Positions 12,659 through 25,404 of a stretch of DNA of 64,000 bases are shown here, one piece after another; position 1 is the stretch's first letter, and each line of letters starts with the position of its first letter. A model generated the notes under the pieces. It had not been told where the DNA came from and made no database searches. It was given only the letters and a program-made list of their open reading frames with translations. This DNA comes from Batillaria attramentaria (taxonomy: Eukaryota > Mollusca > Gastropoda > Batillariidae), in NCBI GenBank assembly GCA_018292915.2, contig JACVVK020000197.1:727501-791500 (forward strand), in the 5' to 3' direction. The position numbers and the translations under genes are program-made.

Positions 12659-13257
12659 GGTGTTGGAGATGGTTTTATTACTATTGTGTGGACTGACAAA
12701 ACACCTTACTGACATTTAATCAATAGCAACTTGATTCGCTGCTAGGTAAACAATGTCAGCGATTTTCGGACACTTGCCATGGGAAGCAACTCATACACAC
12801 AACGTTTGTTTGGCCGTGGGTGCTCTCCCATTACTGGCCTACTGCGCGTTGTAGAGCCTGAATAACTATATATATAATTATGTTACCTTGGTTGCAAGAG
12901 ATTAAAAAAAAATAATAATAATAATTTCGTTGTTGCATTCAGTTGAACAAACTCGTCGGCTCCCCTCCCCCCCGCCCCCCCCCCCCCCCCCACACACTTC
13001 GCCCTCTTTCCCCGCCCCCTCACATTTCCGGAGTGACGCAGTCAACTTAATCATGTGAGGGAAAATCCCCCGGAGTCGACCTTTTAGAGAAATTTCCTTC
13101 TGCAGGGGAAATCAGTTGGCCCCGGGTTGCAACTGATGATACACATATTTGACCCCGTCTCTAGTCACTGAATTGACAGGGTTTCTGCATGAACTGGGGT
13201 CAGCCCGGAGTCTAACTTTGCCGGAAATTCACTAGTGCGTAGTACTCCTTCTGTTTC
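12659..13257. other. Non-coding spacer
   Basis: No gene recognised. Contains an ATA run (about 12906-12925) and a C-rich tract (12962-12992). Confidence 0.4.
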
Positions 13258-13505
13258 CCTAAAGGAGCGGGCATGCTGTAACTGACTATGATTATGTCAC
13301 TGAGTGCTGAAAGGAGCGGGCATGCTGTAACTGACTATGATTATGTCACTGAGTGCTGAAAGGAGCGGGCGTGCTGTATAGTAACTATGATTATGTCACT
13401 GAGTGCTGAAAGGAGCGGGCGTGCTGTATAGTAACTATGATAAAGTCACTGATTGCTGAAAGGAGCGGGCGTGCTGTATAGTAATTATGATTATGTCACT
13501 GATTG
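13258..13505 (+). repeat. 49-bp minisatellite, about 5 units
   Basis: The unit contains AAAGGAGCGGGCATGCTGTA and ATGATTATGTCACTGAGTGC. Later units replace AACTGACT with TAGTAACT. Confidence 0.92.
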
Positions 13506-13570
13506 AAGTCATGACCGACCCACCGTCAATTAGGTGCCCTTTACTCATTGACACGTTGTGTGTATGGCAG

Positions 13571-13641
13571 CAGGCGCGTAGGAAGATGCTGAGAGGAAGG
13601 GGGGCCCACTAAGTCGGGTGAGCCATACGGCCGGGATGAAG

Positions 13642-13676
<35 letters not shown>

Positions 13677-13876
13677 GACTGCCAAGGATTGTGTCCTGCG
13701 ACAGCATAGCAGGGGGGGGGGGGACCACTGGTGGGCCCCCTCTCCTCTTTTGGGACCACTGGTGGGCCCCCTCTCCTCTTTTCAAAAGCAAGGGGGGCCC
13801 AAAGATATTCGGGCCCCCCTTCCAAAAATCGAACGGGGGCCTGGCCCCCTGGGCCCCAGTGGTTTCTACGCCCCTG
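13571..13876. mobile_element. Inverted-repeat MITE with internal (TG)n, copy 1
   Basis: Starts CAGGCGCGTAGGAAGATGCT and ends TTTCTACGCCCCTG, near-perfect terminal inverted repeats of about 14 bp. Inside are AGCCATACGGCCG, a TG run, GACTGCCAAGGA and a duplicated GACCACTGGTGGGCCC segment. Two other copies are at 15101 and 45981. The ends resemble hAT-type MITEs, but no clear 8-bp target duplication is seen here. Confidence 0.75.
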
Positions 13877-15100
13877 CGGGTAGCCAGTGGAGTTGCCTGA
13901 GTAGGGGTTTTGCGTGGTTGAACTTGCGCTTACGGAGGACAATGCGTGCTGCATAGTTCTGAACCCTCTGCAGTCTCTCATGTAGTTCCAGCTGTCAGTG
14001 CGTGAGAGAGAGAGAGAGAGGGTTTTGGATTTTCAATTGTCGGTTCGAAAGACAGGTAGGGGCCGTTTACCACCCAGAAACCGACATGTACTAATACTTG
14101 ACTACAATCTAAAGACGTGTCAGTATATGTTCATGTTTTAAAACATCGGCTTTAGACGAGAGCAATCGTTGTCGAAACTTTCAAAGCCACACAGCAACGG
14201 AAAAAGGTCGTCCATTTTGATTACCCCCCCCCCCCCCCACACACACACACACACACACACCCTCTCCCCCGGGCTTTCCGTGCCCTTGGTCTGTATGCAT
14301 TGCAACACTGAAAGAAATCTGTCGCAATATTTACTGAAAATTATATCTCAGCCTCCACGCAGTGAATGACATTCATAATCTAACTTATTCAACTCTTCAA
14401 AATGTGTATCCATGAGCCCTGGCCCCCCTGCCTTCTTGTATTTGCTTACACCCTCAGTATTCACTGTGCTGATATTTGCTGATGTTGAAAGCGTATGCAT
14501 TCAAACGGTTATGTCTGGTGGTTCTACGTCTTAATCTGTGTTTATGGGCTTGGGAACCTGGGATGTCGAACTCTGTGTATAAACAGTTCTTTTCGGTCTC
14601 CTCATACGGGCTATACATTACAGATACGGATTAAACACAAACACAAACACAAACAACCTGCTATATATTCCTATACAACACAATGCAGTTCAGGACACCC
14701 AAAAAATGCTTAAAACTTCATCAAAAGTCCAGCAGCCAAAGACTCGTGTATAGGATAAATGGAAACAAATTCCAAAATTCCTCTTTCTTGCAAGGCTAAC
14801 ACCGACCCCCTCATTCCTCTGTCGGCTGCTAGCTCTTGTGCCAGCCGCGCATGAATACAAACAGTCCACATCAGTGCCAGGCTCATTTTTTCACTGTTTT
14901 CACTATTACATGGCATGGATTTTATTTACAAAGCCAAGAAACAGCCCCAAATTGCCTTTTTTTTTTAAAACAACACTGCGCACAAATTTAAAAGGGGCAA
15001 AACCTAAAGGCCCATTCTCCGATATACCCAAGTTCACAGATCGTTCTGAGTTGTTTTGGTGGTGTCTGGCATTGCACCACTTAGACACCTGCACAGTGAC
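13877..15100. other. Non-coding spacer
   Basis: GA run (14007-14020), poly-C/CA run (14225-14260) and a CACAAA repeat (14635-14655). No supported gene. Confidence 0.4.
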
Positions 15101-15171
15101 CAGGCGCGTAGGAAGATGCTGAGAGGAAGGGGGGCCCACTCAGTCGGGTGAGCCATACGGCCGGGGTGAAG

Positions 15172-15237
<66 letters not shown>

Positions 15238-15424
15238 ACTGCCAAGGACTGTGTCCTGCGACAGCAGAGCAGGGGGGCCCCACCACTGGTGGGCCCCCAC
15301 CACTGTTGGGCCCCCTCTCCTCTTATCAAAAGCAAGGGGGGGGGCCCAAAGATATTCGGGCCCCCCTTCCAAAAATCGAACGGGGGCCTGGGCCCCCAGG
15401 GCCCCCGTGGTTCCTACGCCCCTG
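15101..15424. mobile_element. Inverted-repeat MITE with internal (TG)n, copy 2
   Basis: Same family as 13571. Starts CAGGCGCGTAGGAAGATGCT and ends GGTTCCTACGCCCCTG. The TG run is 15176-15236. The flanks ACAGTGAC and GCAGTGCC are similar but not identical and could be a decayed 8-bp target duplication. Confidence 0.78.
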
Positions 15425-16139
15425 GGCAGTGCCAGCACCAGGGATAAGTGGGTTATAACGCTGTTATACACGACTGATTATCACCCCGTGTGGCAGCCAA
15501 TCAGTGGCCGAATGCCGATTTAAAGGCTCTAGGCCCGGGTCGTGGGTACAACTGAAGATGTGTGCACTCAAAACAGTCACTAGGTAAAGCTGTGACATCA
15601 CAGGCCAGTGCGAGCCGCGGGCGAGACTCACAGATTTGCACTTATTTATAATTATTTATAGCCTGTACGTAGAGTGGCTCAACACCCAGAAAACTGAGTG
15701 AGCGCTTGAGGTTGTTGTTGTTGTTGTTGTTGCTGTTGTTGTTGTTTTGGGTGGTGATTTTTAAGGGATGGGGCAGATTTCGTGCGCTCAGCAGCAAGTT
15801 TCAGTGATAAAAAACAAGACTGTGACGTTTCTCCAGACAATAATACTTTCATGCAGACAGTGACGTAACGAAATCTGCGTCACAGACACCTTGCGTGCAC
15901 ACTATGCCGCTGCATTTTTTTTTTTTTTTTTTTGGCGGGAGTTGTGGCACGCGTGTGTTTGTGTGTGTGTGTGTTTGGGGGGGGGGGGTCTGTAATCATT
16001 GCCATCTCCTGAACCACTTTGTTGGAGGGCTGTTTATCTTGAGATGAAATGGCCAGTCATATTTTCCAGGCCGACTTTTCACGATTTTTCTCTTGCCGCA
16101 TTTTTAAAAGAGTTATCGCCCATTTAAAGAAATCAGTCA
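15425..16139. other. Non-coding spacer
   Basis: Contains TTG repeats (15711-15746), a T run (15916-15933) and a GTGT/poly-G segment (15951-15988). No gene recognised. Confidence 0.4.
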
Positions 16140-16385
16140 TTTTGCGATGAAGCGGGGATTCGAGCCCAGGTCGAGCTTGTGATATGTGATACCAGTTTTT
16201 CCTGGCTGAGGGGCTGCTCATCGGGGGTTTCTATCCGGGTTATCCGGCTTTCCTCCCTCAGCAAAATTGTAAAAAATATAGGATAGGTATTGGGTAGCGT
16301 TGCACCGCGGCGACGCGCTTCCCCCGGGGGGAGGCAGCCCGAATTTCCCGAAAGGGATAATAAAGTAATATATATACATAACTGT
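16140..16385 (+). mobile_element. SINE/LINE-like dispersed repeat (probable)
   Basis: Has a tRNA box B-like GGATTCGAGCCCAGG, then GTTGCACCGCGGCGACGCGC, and ends GAATTTCCCGAAAGGGATAA then TAAAGTAATATATATACA. A body of this form ending in an AT-rich tail suggests a retroposon. Only one copy is in this window, so the call rests on style. Confidence 0.35.
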
Positions 16386-18371
16386 CCAAAGAGTTCTAGT
16401 TTTTTCGTAAGCGCAATCCAAGGTATTCAAGTCCACGTTTCACCAGCCCTCTACATTTTCCAGGCCTTTTGTAAAAATTAATTCAGTCGGGAAAGTCACA
16501 ACACCAGCAGGGAAATCACTAGTTCGGGTAACCCATGAGTGATCGGGGAAGTGACCTCGATTAGAGGGACGCCCTGCCTAGGAAATCACAAGACAGGAAC
16601 AAGCATCCGCTGTCAGACCAAGTGACCTGCGTCAGGCTGACGTCAACTCTCTCTCTCTCTTCCCTAAGATTGTAGATCCGCTATAGCGTAGCGGATCTAG
16701 TGCCTTGATCGGTCATACAGACTTGAACAGAGAAAGAAGAAGAAGACAACAACTCAAACAAACAAAACGCCGGCAACAATAACAACAAAACAGACAAAAT
16801 AGCATTAATTTGGAGAAACAACTTTCTGGGATGGGGTCATTCCTCCTTGTTTTTCCTTCAGTTTTAGAGGTAGCAGCTTTGTAGTTATGTTCAGCTGGAA
16901 CGTCACTTTATAACTGGTACTGAATATGATAATTATAACTTCCTAAGTTACATCTGAACCCCCTCCCCCTCGCCCCGCCCCACCCCGCCCCACACCACCC
17001 CGCCGCCGGCCCCCTCTCACTTCAGCTCGCATCTTGAGCCTGTAATATAGGTTGCAGGATCAATGGGAATACACTGTGGCCTTCAGTGTAGAGTAGGAAG
17101 TATTATGGAGATGACATCAGTGTGGACTTCTGCGGGATTTCCTCGGTAAGCTGGGTCAGAGCGGGTGGGTGTTGGGACGAGATACGCACAATGTTCCGGG
17201 TGCAGAATTAGACTAATGTCGGATCAGTGACTGAACATCTGTAGTTTTTCGTTCGTCCTGAACTCTGTGAAAAACTGGTGTGTGCTGGTAACAAGTGATC
17301 ATCTGTTTGAGATTATCAGTTAATTTCACCGACTAAAACTGAAAGTGGACTTTATTTTTACGAGAATAAATATCTGACGGTGTGGACAAAAAAAGCTTCC
17401 TGTGTTAATGTCGACCATGTCCACTGAGGAGCCGAGACGAGCTGCCTCAGACTACGATAGATTTCAACTTCCGACTGAACAAAAAACTGAAGGAATGGCC
17501 GCACACCGTCGACCGCCGTTGTAAAACACTAATCAAACCATTCAGTTTATGAGGCCATACCCAACGGCACTCAGTCAGTGAGAACGAATGTCAAGTCAGT
17601 CGCCGGCACCTTAGAGTGGACACACGTACATTCAGTGGCTGCAAACTGCGGCAATGCTCAGTTTTCAGTCACGTGACGACGGAGACTGATCAAGTTGTTA
17701 TTCCACAGAATCAGTTCGGTCACTTGAAATCTTCATTCTCAGTAACACAAGCCGGCGGTGATAACTTGGAGGGAAACTCTCAGAAAAAGTGACGCCACTG
17801 ACTGACTGATGAACAAAACAGTTTGCATGAAGTGTGTACCAATACGATCCGTCCTCACGCGTGCCAAGCTGTCCGCGGGCGCAGACGACACTGCGATAGG
17901 CCTAGCGCAAGCGGCCCGCGAAAGTGGGTGTGACGCCACTACGGTTCTTGGAACTGCCGATTTCCGTCGCTACCCGCGTTCAGCGACCTACGGCCATTGC
18001 TCGAGTGAATCCAAGGTGAGGTATGTACTGGAATTTTTGCTTTTGCTTTGTTGTTCAGGGGAAAGGTTATGTTTTCGGACTGAAGTAGAGAAGTTAAAAA
18101 GTATTATAGTTTCACGATTTGAGACTCTCTCTCTCTCTCTCTCTCTAGTTCCCCTCTGGCGTGCCTTACCTGAGCCGGCCAGTGTCAATATAGTGGTGAT
18201 AATTCTGGCCAGCGAGAGGTGAGCGGTAGGACACATGATAAGAGTGTCACAGCTAACTGCAATGTACATGTACTACCTGACTGACAATTGTTGACGCAGT
18301 GGCCGTGTAGGTTATAGTGACCTGTGTAACACTCACTTCACTTTCTCAATAGAAGACAATGTAAGTGAACT
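16386..18371. other. Intergenic, with a possible non-coding first exon
   Basis: Mostly unique sequence. A second copy of the dispersed motif (AGTTCGGGTAACCCATGAGT) lies at about 16519. At 17809-18015 an open, CpG-richer stretch ends CCAAG before GTGAGG, a usable splice donor. It could be a 5' UTR exon for the plus-strand receptor, whose ATG exon has an upstream acceptor at 28629, but nothing proves the link. Confidence 0.25.
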
Positions 18372-18465
18372 AGCGATGTGTTTACTACCAAACCGACACA
18401 TACCCGGCTGTAGCATATAGCGATGTGTTTACTACCAAACCGACACATACCCGGCTGTAGCATAT
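18372..18465 (+). repeat. 47-bp direct duplication
   Basis: Two adjacent identical units starting AGCGATGTGTTTACTACCAA. Confidence 0.93.
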
Positions 18466-18590
18466 TCCCCAGCCCAACTTTTCCGACAGTCATAATCAAA
18501 GGACAGACCGGACGAGGCTAGGATTTCAACTGAGTTACGTGAAGTTACGTGTACCCGTGTATTTAGTCCCCTGTCTCTCTCTCTCTCTCG

Positions 18591-18593
<3 letters not shown>

Positions 18594-18636
<43 letters not shown>

Positions 18637-18923
18637 TTGCCACGCCACCTGTGTCATCAAAACCGACAAATGTAACTGATCCCCATGAAGAAACTGCGTG
18701 AGGCCGTTGCGGATATTGTAATTTAGAGCTGCCGTGCTACCTTGTTTGTGTCGGATCTCATGAAAAGAAGAAGACCGTGCCAAAGAAGAATGGGGTGGGT
18801 TAGGATTTGTGGTTGGGTTGGGAAGGGTATGCGTGTGGGGTGTGTGTGTGGGAGGAGGGGGGGGGGAGAGGTTGCAGGGGAGAAGGTCGGGCCGGGGGGG
18901 GGGGGGGGTGGGGGGGGGGTGCA
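18594..18923 (+). repeat. (GT)n and G-rich tract
   Basis: GT run 18594-18632, and a G-rich, nearly pyrimidine-free tract about 18835-18920. Confidence 0.9.
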
Positions 18924-19186
18924 CAACGACAACACTATTCAACTATCGGATCGTCACCACGTTTATCGTACGGTTACCGACCAGTTACTCACCTGTCCGC
19001 TGGGGCCGCGATGACACTATCAGGGTGTTTTAACCACGCCATCACTCGCAATGTTTGTTGACAAGCCGACAATGGTGCTTCATAATAATAATAATAATAA
19101 TAGTATTACTGTTGCACTCCGTGTTGTGTGTGACTGGAGTAATGCTTCCTGTGGACAGTGTGACGTGTTGACAACTGTTCATATTA

Positions 19187-19440
19187 ATTAGGAGAGTTAA
19201 TAGTTACGGCCACAATACTGTGTTCGTGATTAGGAGAGTTAATAGTTACGGCCACAATACTGTGTTCGTGATTAGGAGAGTTAATAGTTACGGCCACAAT
19301 ACTGTGTTCGTGATTAGGAGAGTTAATAGTTACGGCCACAATACTGTGTTCGTGATTAGGAGAGTTAATAGTTACGGCCACAATACTGTGTTCGTGATTA
19401 GGAGAGTTAATAGTTACGGCCACAATACTGTGTTCGTGAG
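19187..19440 (+). repeat. 42-bp minisatellite, 6 units
   Basis: The unit contains GATTAGGAGAGTTAATAGTT and ACGGCCACAATACTGTGTTC. Because 42 is a multiple of three, both strands show spurious open frames. Confidence 0.95.
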
Positions 19441-20307
19441 CGGGCTGCTATAATTATAACAAGCATACTGACTCGCTGAACGCTGTCATGCCCGCGCGGA
19501 CCCACGCCTGTCACGTTTTCACTCCATACACCGGCTGCGGCACAGTTTTTGAACACAAGTTTCACTGCAACATATTCGGCAAACATTCTTCCTTCGACGT
19601 TGGTGTGTTTGGACGCATAATATATATCATGAGTCATATTGTTACTTTGAGTGGTACGTGTGTTCAGACGGGTTTGACTGTACACCCCAATGACTGACCC
19701 ACGTCGTTCTTACGCAAGTCGTAGTGACATGTGAATGACTATACGTGTATTGATTTCATCTGCCGGTGCAGTGTTGTCAGGTCTTGGGATTCTCTCGGTT
19801 TCAGTTTGGACACGCAGTAGTTGCTCGCAGTAATAAACACATTAATGCTTTCCGGGAAAAGTGCTTGTTGCGTAGGATACCAGTTCAGGAGTGCTATTCG
19901 ATCAACCCATTGCTAGTTCTCCAGAGAGTTTGTATGTGTCAGACTGATGTAGTCTAATTTCGCGGACGGGAATTGTGTATGATGTCATATGAACAGGGTA
20001 TTTCATCATTTCTCTCTTTCGTGGACACAGTGATGTATGTAGAGAGTTGCCGGCATACAGACTGGTTATTCGGTGTGAGGGCGGGCCATCTTTCGCATTC
20101 AGTGTGTGGCCAAACATTTCGTCATTTCCCAAAATCGAGTCTTGTCGCGGAAAGACGCATTTCGCAGTGTGGCGCTTACTGAGGCGCTGTCGACTAGCGT
20201 GAACTGGGTTGTTTGTCAGATACGGGTTGTGTCAGTAAAGTATGAAAATGAAACGGTCGGTGCACTGTGACGATATCGTGACTGACGTGTTGTATACTTG
20301 TATTGTT

Positions 20308-20370
<63 letters not shown>

Positions 20371-21149
20371 CACTGAACTGTATGTAAATGTGATAACACG
20401 CACATTAAAATACAGGACAGCTGTATTTATATTGCACGTGATCAATACATTGCTGCATTTTGTCGGATGACTGAGATATGTCATTACACTTCATGTTCCA
20501 AGCTCCTGAGACATTGAGTCGTTTGCTCATTAACTCGGCAGAACTGAATCAGTGAATGCTGATTATAGTTTTTTTTTTTTTTTTTGGGGGGGGGGGGGGT
20601 GTACATGATGAATCAGCACCGAGCACGTAAACTGCCTTTGTTGTTAGCCCGCCGCGCGAGGCTCTAACTGAATATGATTACACATCAACTCTCCCCACAT
20701 CCTAGCGTCACAGCTACCCGCAAGTAGAAGACAGATCAGAACTAAGTCCGAATAATTTAACTCAAAACTGAGGTGCCCTGTGCGTTGCGCAAACAGAGAG
20801 TACGTGATTGTTCGCCGGGCTGAGTGCTGAACGGTGTAGGCTTCAAATCTTTCGTAATCAGAGACTGCCAAGCACCCGAGCGTATGAATATCAACTACCA
20901 AATTAATTGTCAAAGAATGTGTATGTACGAACGGGATATGACGTACGAGGGAATGTGACGTATATTTTGGCGCGTGCGTTTGCAACGACGGTCCACAGAA
21001 GGCTGTCATTTGTCGTGTCCTAACGGACCCGTGTCAGTTGTTTTGTCAGTGCAGATAGCCAGGGGTGATTTATTCGGAGCTCGGAGCTGACAAAATCCCC
21101 ATCTTTCCACATGTCTAGTACCGTGTACTACTTCAAGGCGGGGTCAGAC
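19441..21149. other. Intergenic
   Basis: Contains a GT run (20311-20367) and a T/G run (20571-20600). Open frames of up to about 120 codons have no recognised motif and no splice support. Confidence 0.4.
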
Positions 21150-22560
21150 ATATGCCTCCAGGTCTATGTTCCTCCAGGTCTATGTTCCTCCAGGTCTATG
21201 TTCCTCCAGGTCTGTGTTCCTCCAGGTCTATGTTCCTCAGGTCTGTTCCTCCAGGTCTGTGTTCCTCCAGGTCTGTGTTCCTCCAGGTCTGTGTTCCTCC
21301 AGGTCTATGTGCCCCAGGTCTATGTTCCTCCAGGCCTATGTTCCTCCAGGTCTATGTTCCTCCAGGCCTATGTTCCTCCAGGTCTATGTTCCTCCAGGTC
21401 TATGTGCCCCCGGTCTATGTTCCTCCAGGTCTGTGTTCCTCCAGGTCTGTGTTCCTCCAGGTCTATGTGCTCCAGGTCTGTGTTCCTCCAGGTCTGTGTT
21501 CCTCCAGGTCTATGTTCCTCCAGGTCTATGTTCCTCCAGGTCAGGTTTATGTTCCTCCAGGTCTATGTTCCTCCAGGTCTGTGTTCCTCCAGGTCTGTGT
21601 TCCTCCAGGTCTGTGTTCCTCCAGCTCTGTGTTCCTCCAGGTCTATGTGCCCCAGGTCTGTGTTCCTCCAGGTCTATGTGCCCCAGCTCTATGTGCCCCA
21701 GGTCTATGTTCCTCCAGGTTTATGTTCCCCAGGTCTGTGTTCCCCAGGTCTATGTTCCCCAGGTCTATGTTCCTCCAGGTCTGTGTTCCCCGGGTCTATG
21801 TTCCCCAGGTCTATGTTCCTCCAGGTCTGTGTTCCCCAGGTATGTGTTCCCCAGGTCTATGTTCCCCAGGTCTATGTTCCCCAGGTCTATGTTCCCCAGG
21901 TCTATGTTCCTCCAGGTCTGTGTTCCCCGGGTCTATGTTCCCCAGGTCTATGTTCCCCAGGTCTATGTTCCCCAGGTCTATGTTCCCCAGGTCTATGTTC
22001 CCCAGGTCCGTGTCCTCCAGGTTTATGTGCCCCGGGGCTGTGTTCCCCCCAGGTCTATGTTCCCCCAGGTCTATGTTCCCCAGGTCTGTGTTCCCCAGGT
22101 CTATGTTCCCCAGGTCTATGTTCCTCCAGGTCTATGTTCCCCAGGTCTGTGTTCCCCAGGTCTATGTTCCCCAGGTCTATGTTCCCCAGGTCTATGTTCC
22201 TCCAGGTCTGTGTTCCCCGGGTCTATGTTCCCCAGGTCTATGTTCCCCAGGTCTGTGTTCCCCGGGTCTATGTTCCCCAGGTCTATGTTCCCCAGGTATG
22301 TGTTCCCCAGGTCTATGTTCCCCAGGTCTGTGTTCCCCAGGTCTGTGTTCCCCAGGTCTATGTTCCCCAGGTCTATGTTCCTCCAGGTCTGTGTTCCCCG
22401 GGTCTATGTTCCCCAGGTCTATGTTCCTCCAGGTCTGTGTTCCCCAGGTCTGTGTTCCCCAGGTCTATGTTCCCCAGGTCTATGTTCCCCAGGTCTATGT
22501 TCCCCAGGTCCGTGTCCTCCAGGTTTATGTGCCCCGGGGCTGTGTTCCCCGGCTGTATAA
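21150..22560 (+). repeat. 1.4-kb minisatellite of 15/16-bp units
   Basis: About 90 units of TTCCTCCAGGTCTATG (16 bp) grading into TTCCCCAGGTCTATG (15 bp). The left part is CTCC-rich, the right part CCCC-rich. Longer segments repeat (compare about 21720-22040 with 22160-22530), so there is higher-order duplication. All three plus frames are open (464-498 codons) because the unit lacks stop codons in any frame. Confidence 0.96.
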
Positions 22561-23099
22561 TGCCCCTTCTAAACAACTGTTTCCACATGACAAGTGATCT
22601 GCTGTGATGCCCTGTAACTGTAGTACACATGCGTGTGTCAGTGGGTCTGGAGTTCAGCTCTTGTCCCGACTGGTGGTGAGACGCAGTAACAAGCAGCCTA
22701 CTTGCATGCACAAGGCAAATGATAATGTACACGTATACAGAAAACCCTACCTGGTTCGGTGAAGTATACGTGTACAATACTGTGAAAGTCACGAGCATCC
22801 GGGTGGCTGAGTGAAGTCAGTGGCGGGTGGACAAGATTTTCCAGGTAAATCATACGGGGTGGTTGGAATAGGCAGCTTTGTTGTTCACACACTAACCCAC
22901 GAAGTTAGCGCGTGCAAGAGAGTAGATAGAGGCTCAGTCCTTGTGCAGTATGGGGACGTGGGGACGTGCCTTTGTCCGCTCTTTCAAAAGGCGCCCTACG
23001 CCAGTCAACAGTGCATCAGCCGACAATCATGGCGTGTGTTGCACGGTCCAGCAGTTTTCACACCTGCGGCGGCTTACAGCAAACTTGTTTTGAGTTGTT

Positions 23100-23174
<75 letters not shown>

Positions 23175-23261
23175 TCTGCTGTGATATGTCGAATCTGTAT
23201 CTGTTTGACCCATACAGGACGCCAGACTCTGACGATTTTTGACGCGTGACAACGTTGTCTA
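22561..23261. other. Spacer with TC and CA runs
   Basis: TC run (23102-23132) joined to a CA run (23133-23172). No gene recognised. Confidence 0.5.
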
Positions 23262-23489
23262 TAATAATAATAATAAAATGGGTACTTAAAAAGACGCCCT
23301 CCCTCTCGCGGGAGCTCAGGGCGCCTTACAAAGAACGCACACCCACTCACCCAGAACACACACGACATGCCTCCACACATACATTTAACTAAAAACACAT
23401 GATGTGCAGCATCATACACGGGCTGCCCCTGGCTTACACACACACACACACACACACACATGACCAGCAAGATGAAGATGTGGCAACAG

Positions 23490-24056
23490 TTATTGGTTGA
23501 AGGCTGTGAAGAGGTGGGTTTTCAACTTTGTTTTGAAAGATAGTTTTGTGTCTGCATATCTGATCGAGACTGGGAGATCATTCCAACAAGTCGGACCCTG
23601 GTATGAATAACTACGCTGACCAAAGGTCTTTGTCTTGACATGAGGGACACGGAGTTTCCGAGTGTCAGCAGCAGAACGAAGTTGTCTAGATGGAGTGTAA
23701 AGCTGAAGCAAAGAAGACAGATATGGAGGACAGGAGGAGGTGACACAGTTGTATGTAAGGGATGAAATCTTGTATTGAATTCTAGAGGACACAGGCAACC
23801 AGTGCAGAGTGCGAAGAAGGGGTGTGACGTGATCTGATTTCTTTGCTTTAAGCACTAAGCGAGCAGCAGCATTTTGAACCTTTTGAAGTCTGTTCAGGAG
23901 GAACTGAGGGCAGCCAGCCAGGAGGGCATTGCAGTAGTCCAGCTTCGACAAGACAAAAGCACAAACAAGAACTTTAGTCGCATCCTCTGTGAGGTAGTGG
24001 CGGATTGAGGCAATGCGTCTCAGCTCAATGTATAGGCTAGGAAAATTGCTGAACAA
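23490..24056 (-). pseudogene. LINE ORF2 C-terminal remnant
   Basis: An open frame of 188 codons contains LSKLDYCNALLAGCP, LQKVQNAAARLVL, DHVTPLLRTLHWLPV, YKI and WNDLPVSIR, the typical region after the reverse transcriptase in CR1/L2/Jockey-type non-LTR elements. The start is internal; there is no genuine initiator. Confidence 0.82.
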
Positions 24057-24693
24057 GGTAGAACAAATTTGATCCTAACTTTTTATTACAGATTTCAGTA
24101 GAACACAGGCCCCTAATGCTGTGGTGGTCTCCGTGAATTTTTTCTCCGTCCGCGTCACCGTTAAAAACGACCGTTTATCTTGCCATTTTCACTATATGAG
24201 CCCTATAAATGGGCTTTTGAGGGTGTGCACAAAGTATGCGTGTTTGCGGGTACAGAAATGCGCAGAACTCAACTCTAAATACGGTTACTGTTAGACAAGA
24301 CATGCATTGTTGACATACTGAAATTTTACCCCAATCAGAATGATGCTTCCTGGAAAATTGCGGCCATCAGTTTGGCCGTTGATTCAAAGGACCCTGTAAA
24401 ACGGCAGTATTTGATGCTTGTGCACTTATCAGGTCACTGCAGGTGACGTGTATCGCGGAAAACATTTACGAACACTGAACAGTTTAGTCAGGAAACGCTT
24501 CTTTGGTGTTGTGAAGTTCCCTTGTCACCGCATGTCCAGGTACGTATGAAATATGATATCCAAGTGAGCACTTTTTCGGTAGCGATATTTTGGGGGTGTA
24601 CTTACTAAAGTAGTTGCTGTGTTGTGAGTAGTGAACGATTTTTCTCAAAGAGCAGTGCACACTCAAGAATAGTATCCCAGTTCTGTCATTTCA

Positions 24694-25230
24694 AAAGTCA
24701 CCATGAAAGACAGTGGCAGGGTCTGCGGCAGGTGAGAAAGCAAGTCCATCAAGTCTGTCTCGTATGGTGTGGACCTTCTCTGTGAAAAACTGGGAGAAGC
24801 GATCTGGAAGTTCAACAGGTGGGAAGATGGTTGGTAGTGGGGACGGGTCCTTTCTGGCAGTCAGCTTGCCGGTGATGTTAAACAGCTGCTTTGAGGACTT
24901 GCTCTCCGTGATCTTGGAGCTGAAGAAGGCGGTTTTGGCTGCTTGAACGATGCGACTGACACATCTCTTGGCGGCGTTGAAGATTTGTCTGTGGACCGTA
25001 AGGCCTGTGGACAACCACTGTCTCTCAGCTCGACGTCGCTCTCTTTTAGCGGTAAGAAGCTGATGACCCACGGCACTGAACCAAGGAGAAGTTGACTTTT
25101 TAGAAGATACTTTCCGGCGGGTGGATGGAGCATGCTTGTCGAGCAGCGTCTGTAAGCACGAGTCTAGGACGAGGCGTTGTTCAGGATGTGGGGCAAAAAG
25201 TAGTAGATGAGATATCATGTGTGCTAACAA
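24694..25230 (-). pseudogene. LINE ORF2 middle-region remnant
   Basis: An open frame with SPWFSAVGHQLLTAKRERRR, AERQWLSTGL and FSQFFTEKVHTIRDRLD, typical of the linker between endonuclease and reverse transcriptase in CR1/L2-like elements. The frame stops where RT blocks should begin. Confidence 0.75.
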
Positions 25231-25404
25231 AGGATGTGTCTGCTAAGTAGCCTTTCTTCGATTACTTTCATGAAAACGGATGGTGGCTACGAAATACGGG
25301 TATAAAGTGACTTGTTATTTAAGGAAAGAGGAAAACATGTGAGGCTTGTGATGCGTGAAAGTCTTGAATCACTCCCTGTGCTGACCCACTTTGTTTCAAT
25401 GCTG

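Larger units (their letters stand above)
23262..25230 (-). mobile_element. Broken CR1/L2-like LINE, minus strand
   Basis: Read on the minus strand: a domain from between endonuclease and reverse transcriptase (25230-24694), then about 630 bp of non-coding unrelated-looking DNA, then the conserved C-terminal LINE region (24056-23490), then a 3' tail ending in ATT repeats at 23277-23262. The reverse-transcriptase core is missing. Not autonomous. Confidence 0.75.

Noticed and set aside
17809..18222. 137-codon plus-strand ORF as a protein gene
   Set aside because: No recognised motif; the second half runs into a CT microsatellite. Kept only as a possible non-coding exon.
21111..22607. Three overlapping plus-strand ORFs of 464-498 codons rich in PPGLCSSRS
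   Set aside because: They are one 15/16-bp minisatellite read in three frames; there is no start context, no splice structure, and the residue pattern rotates with unit length.
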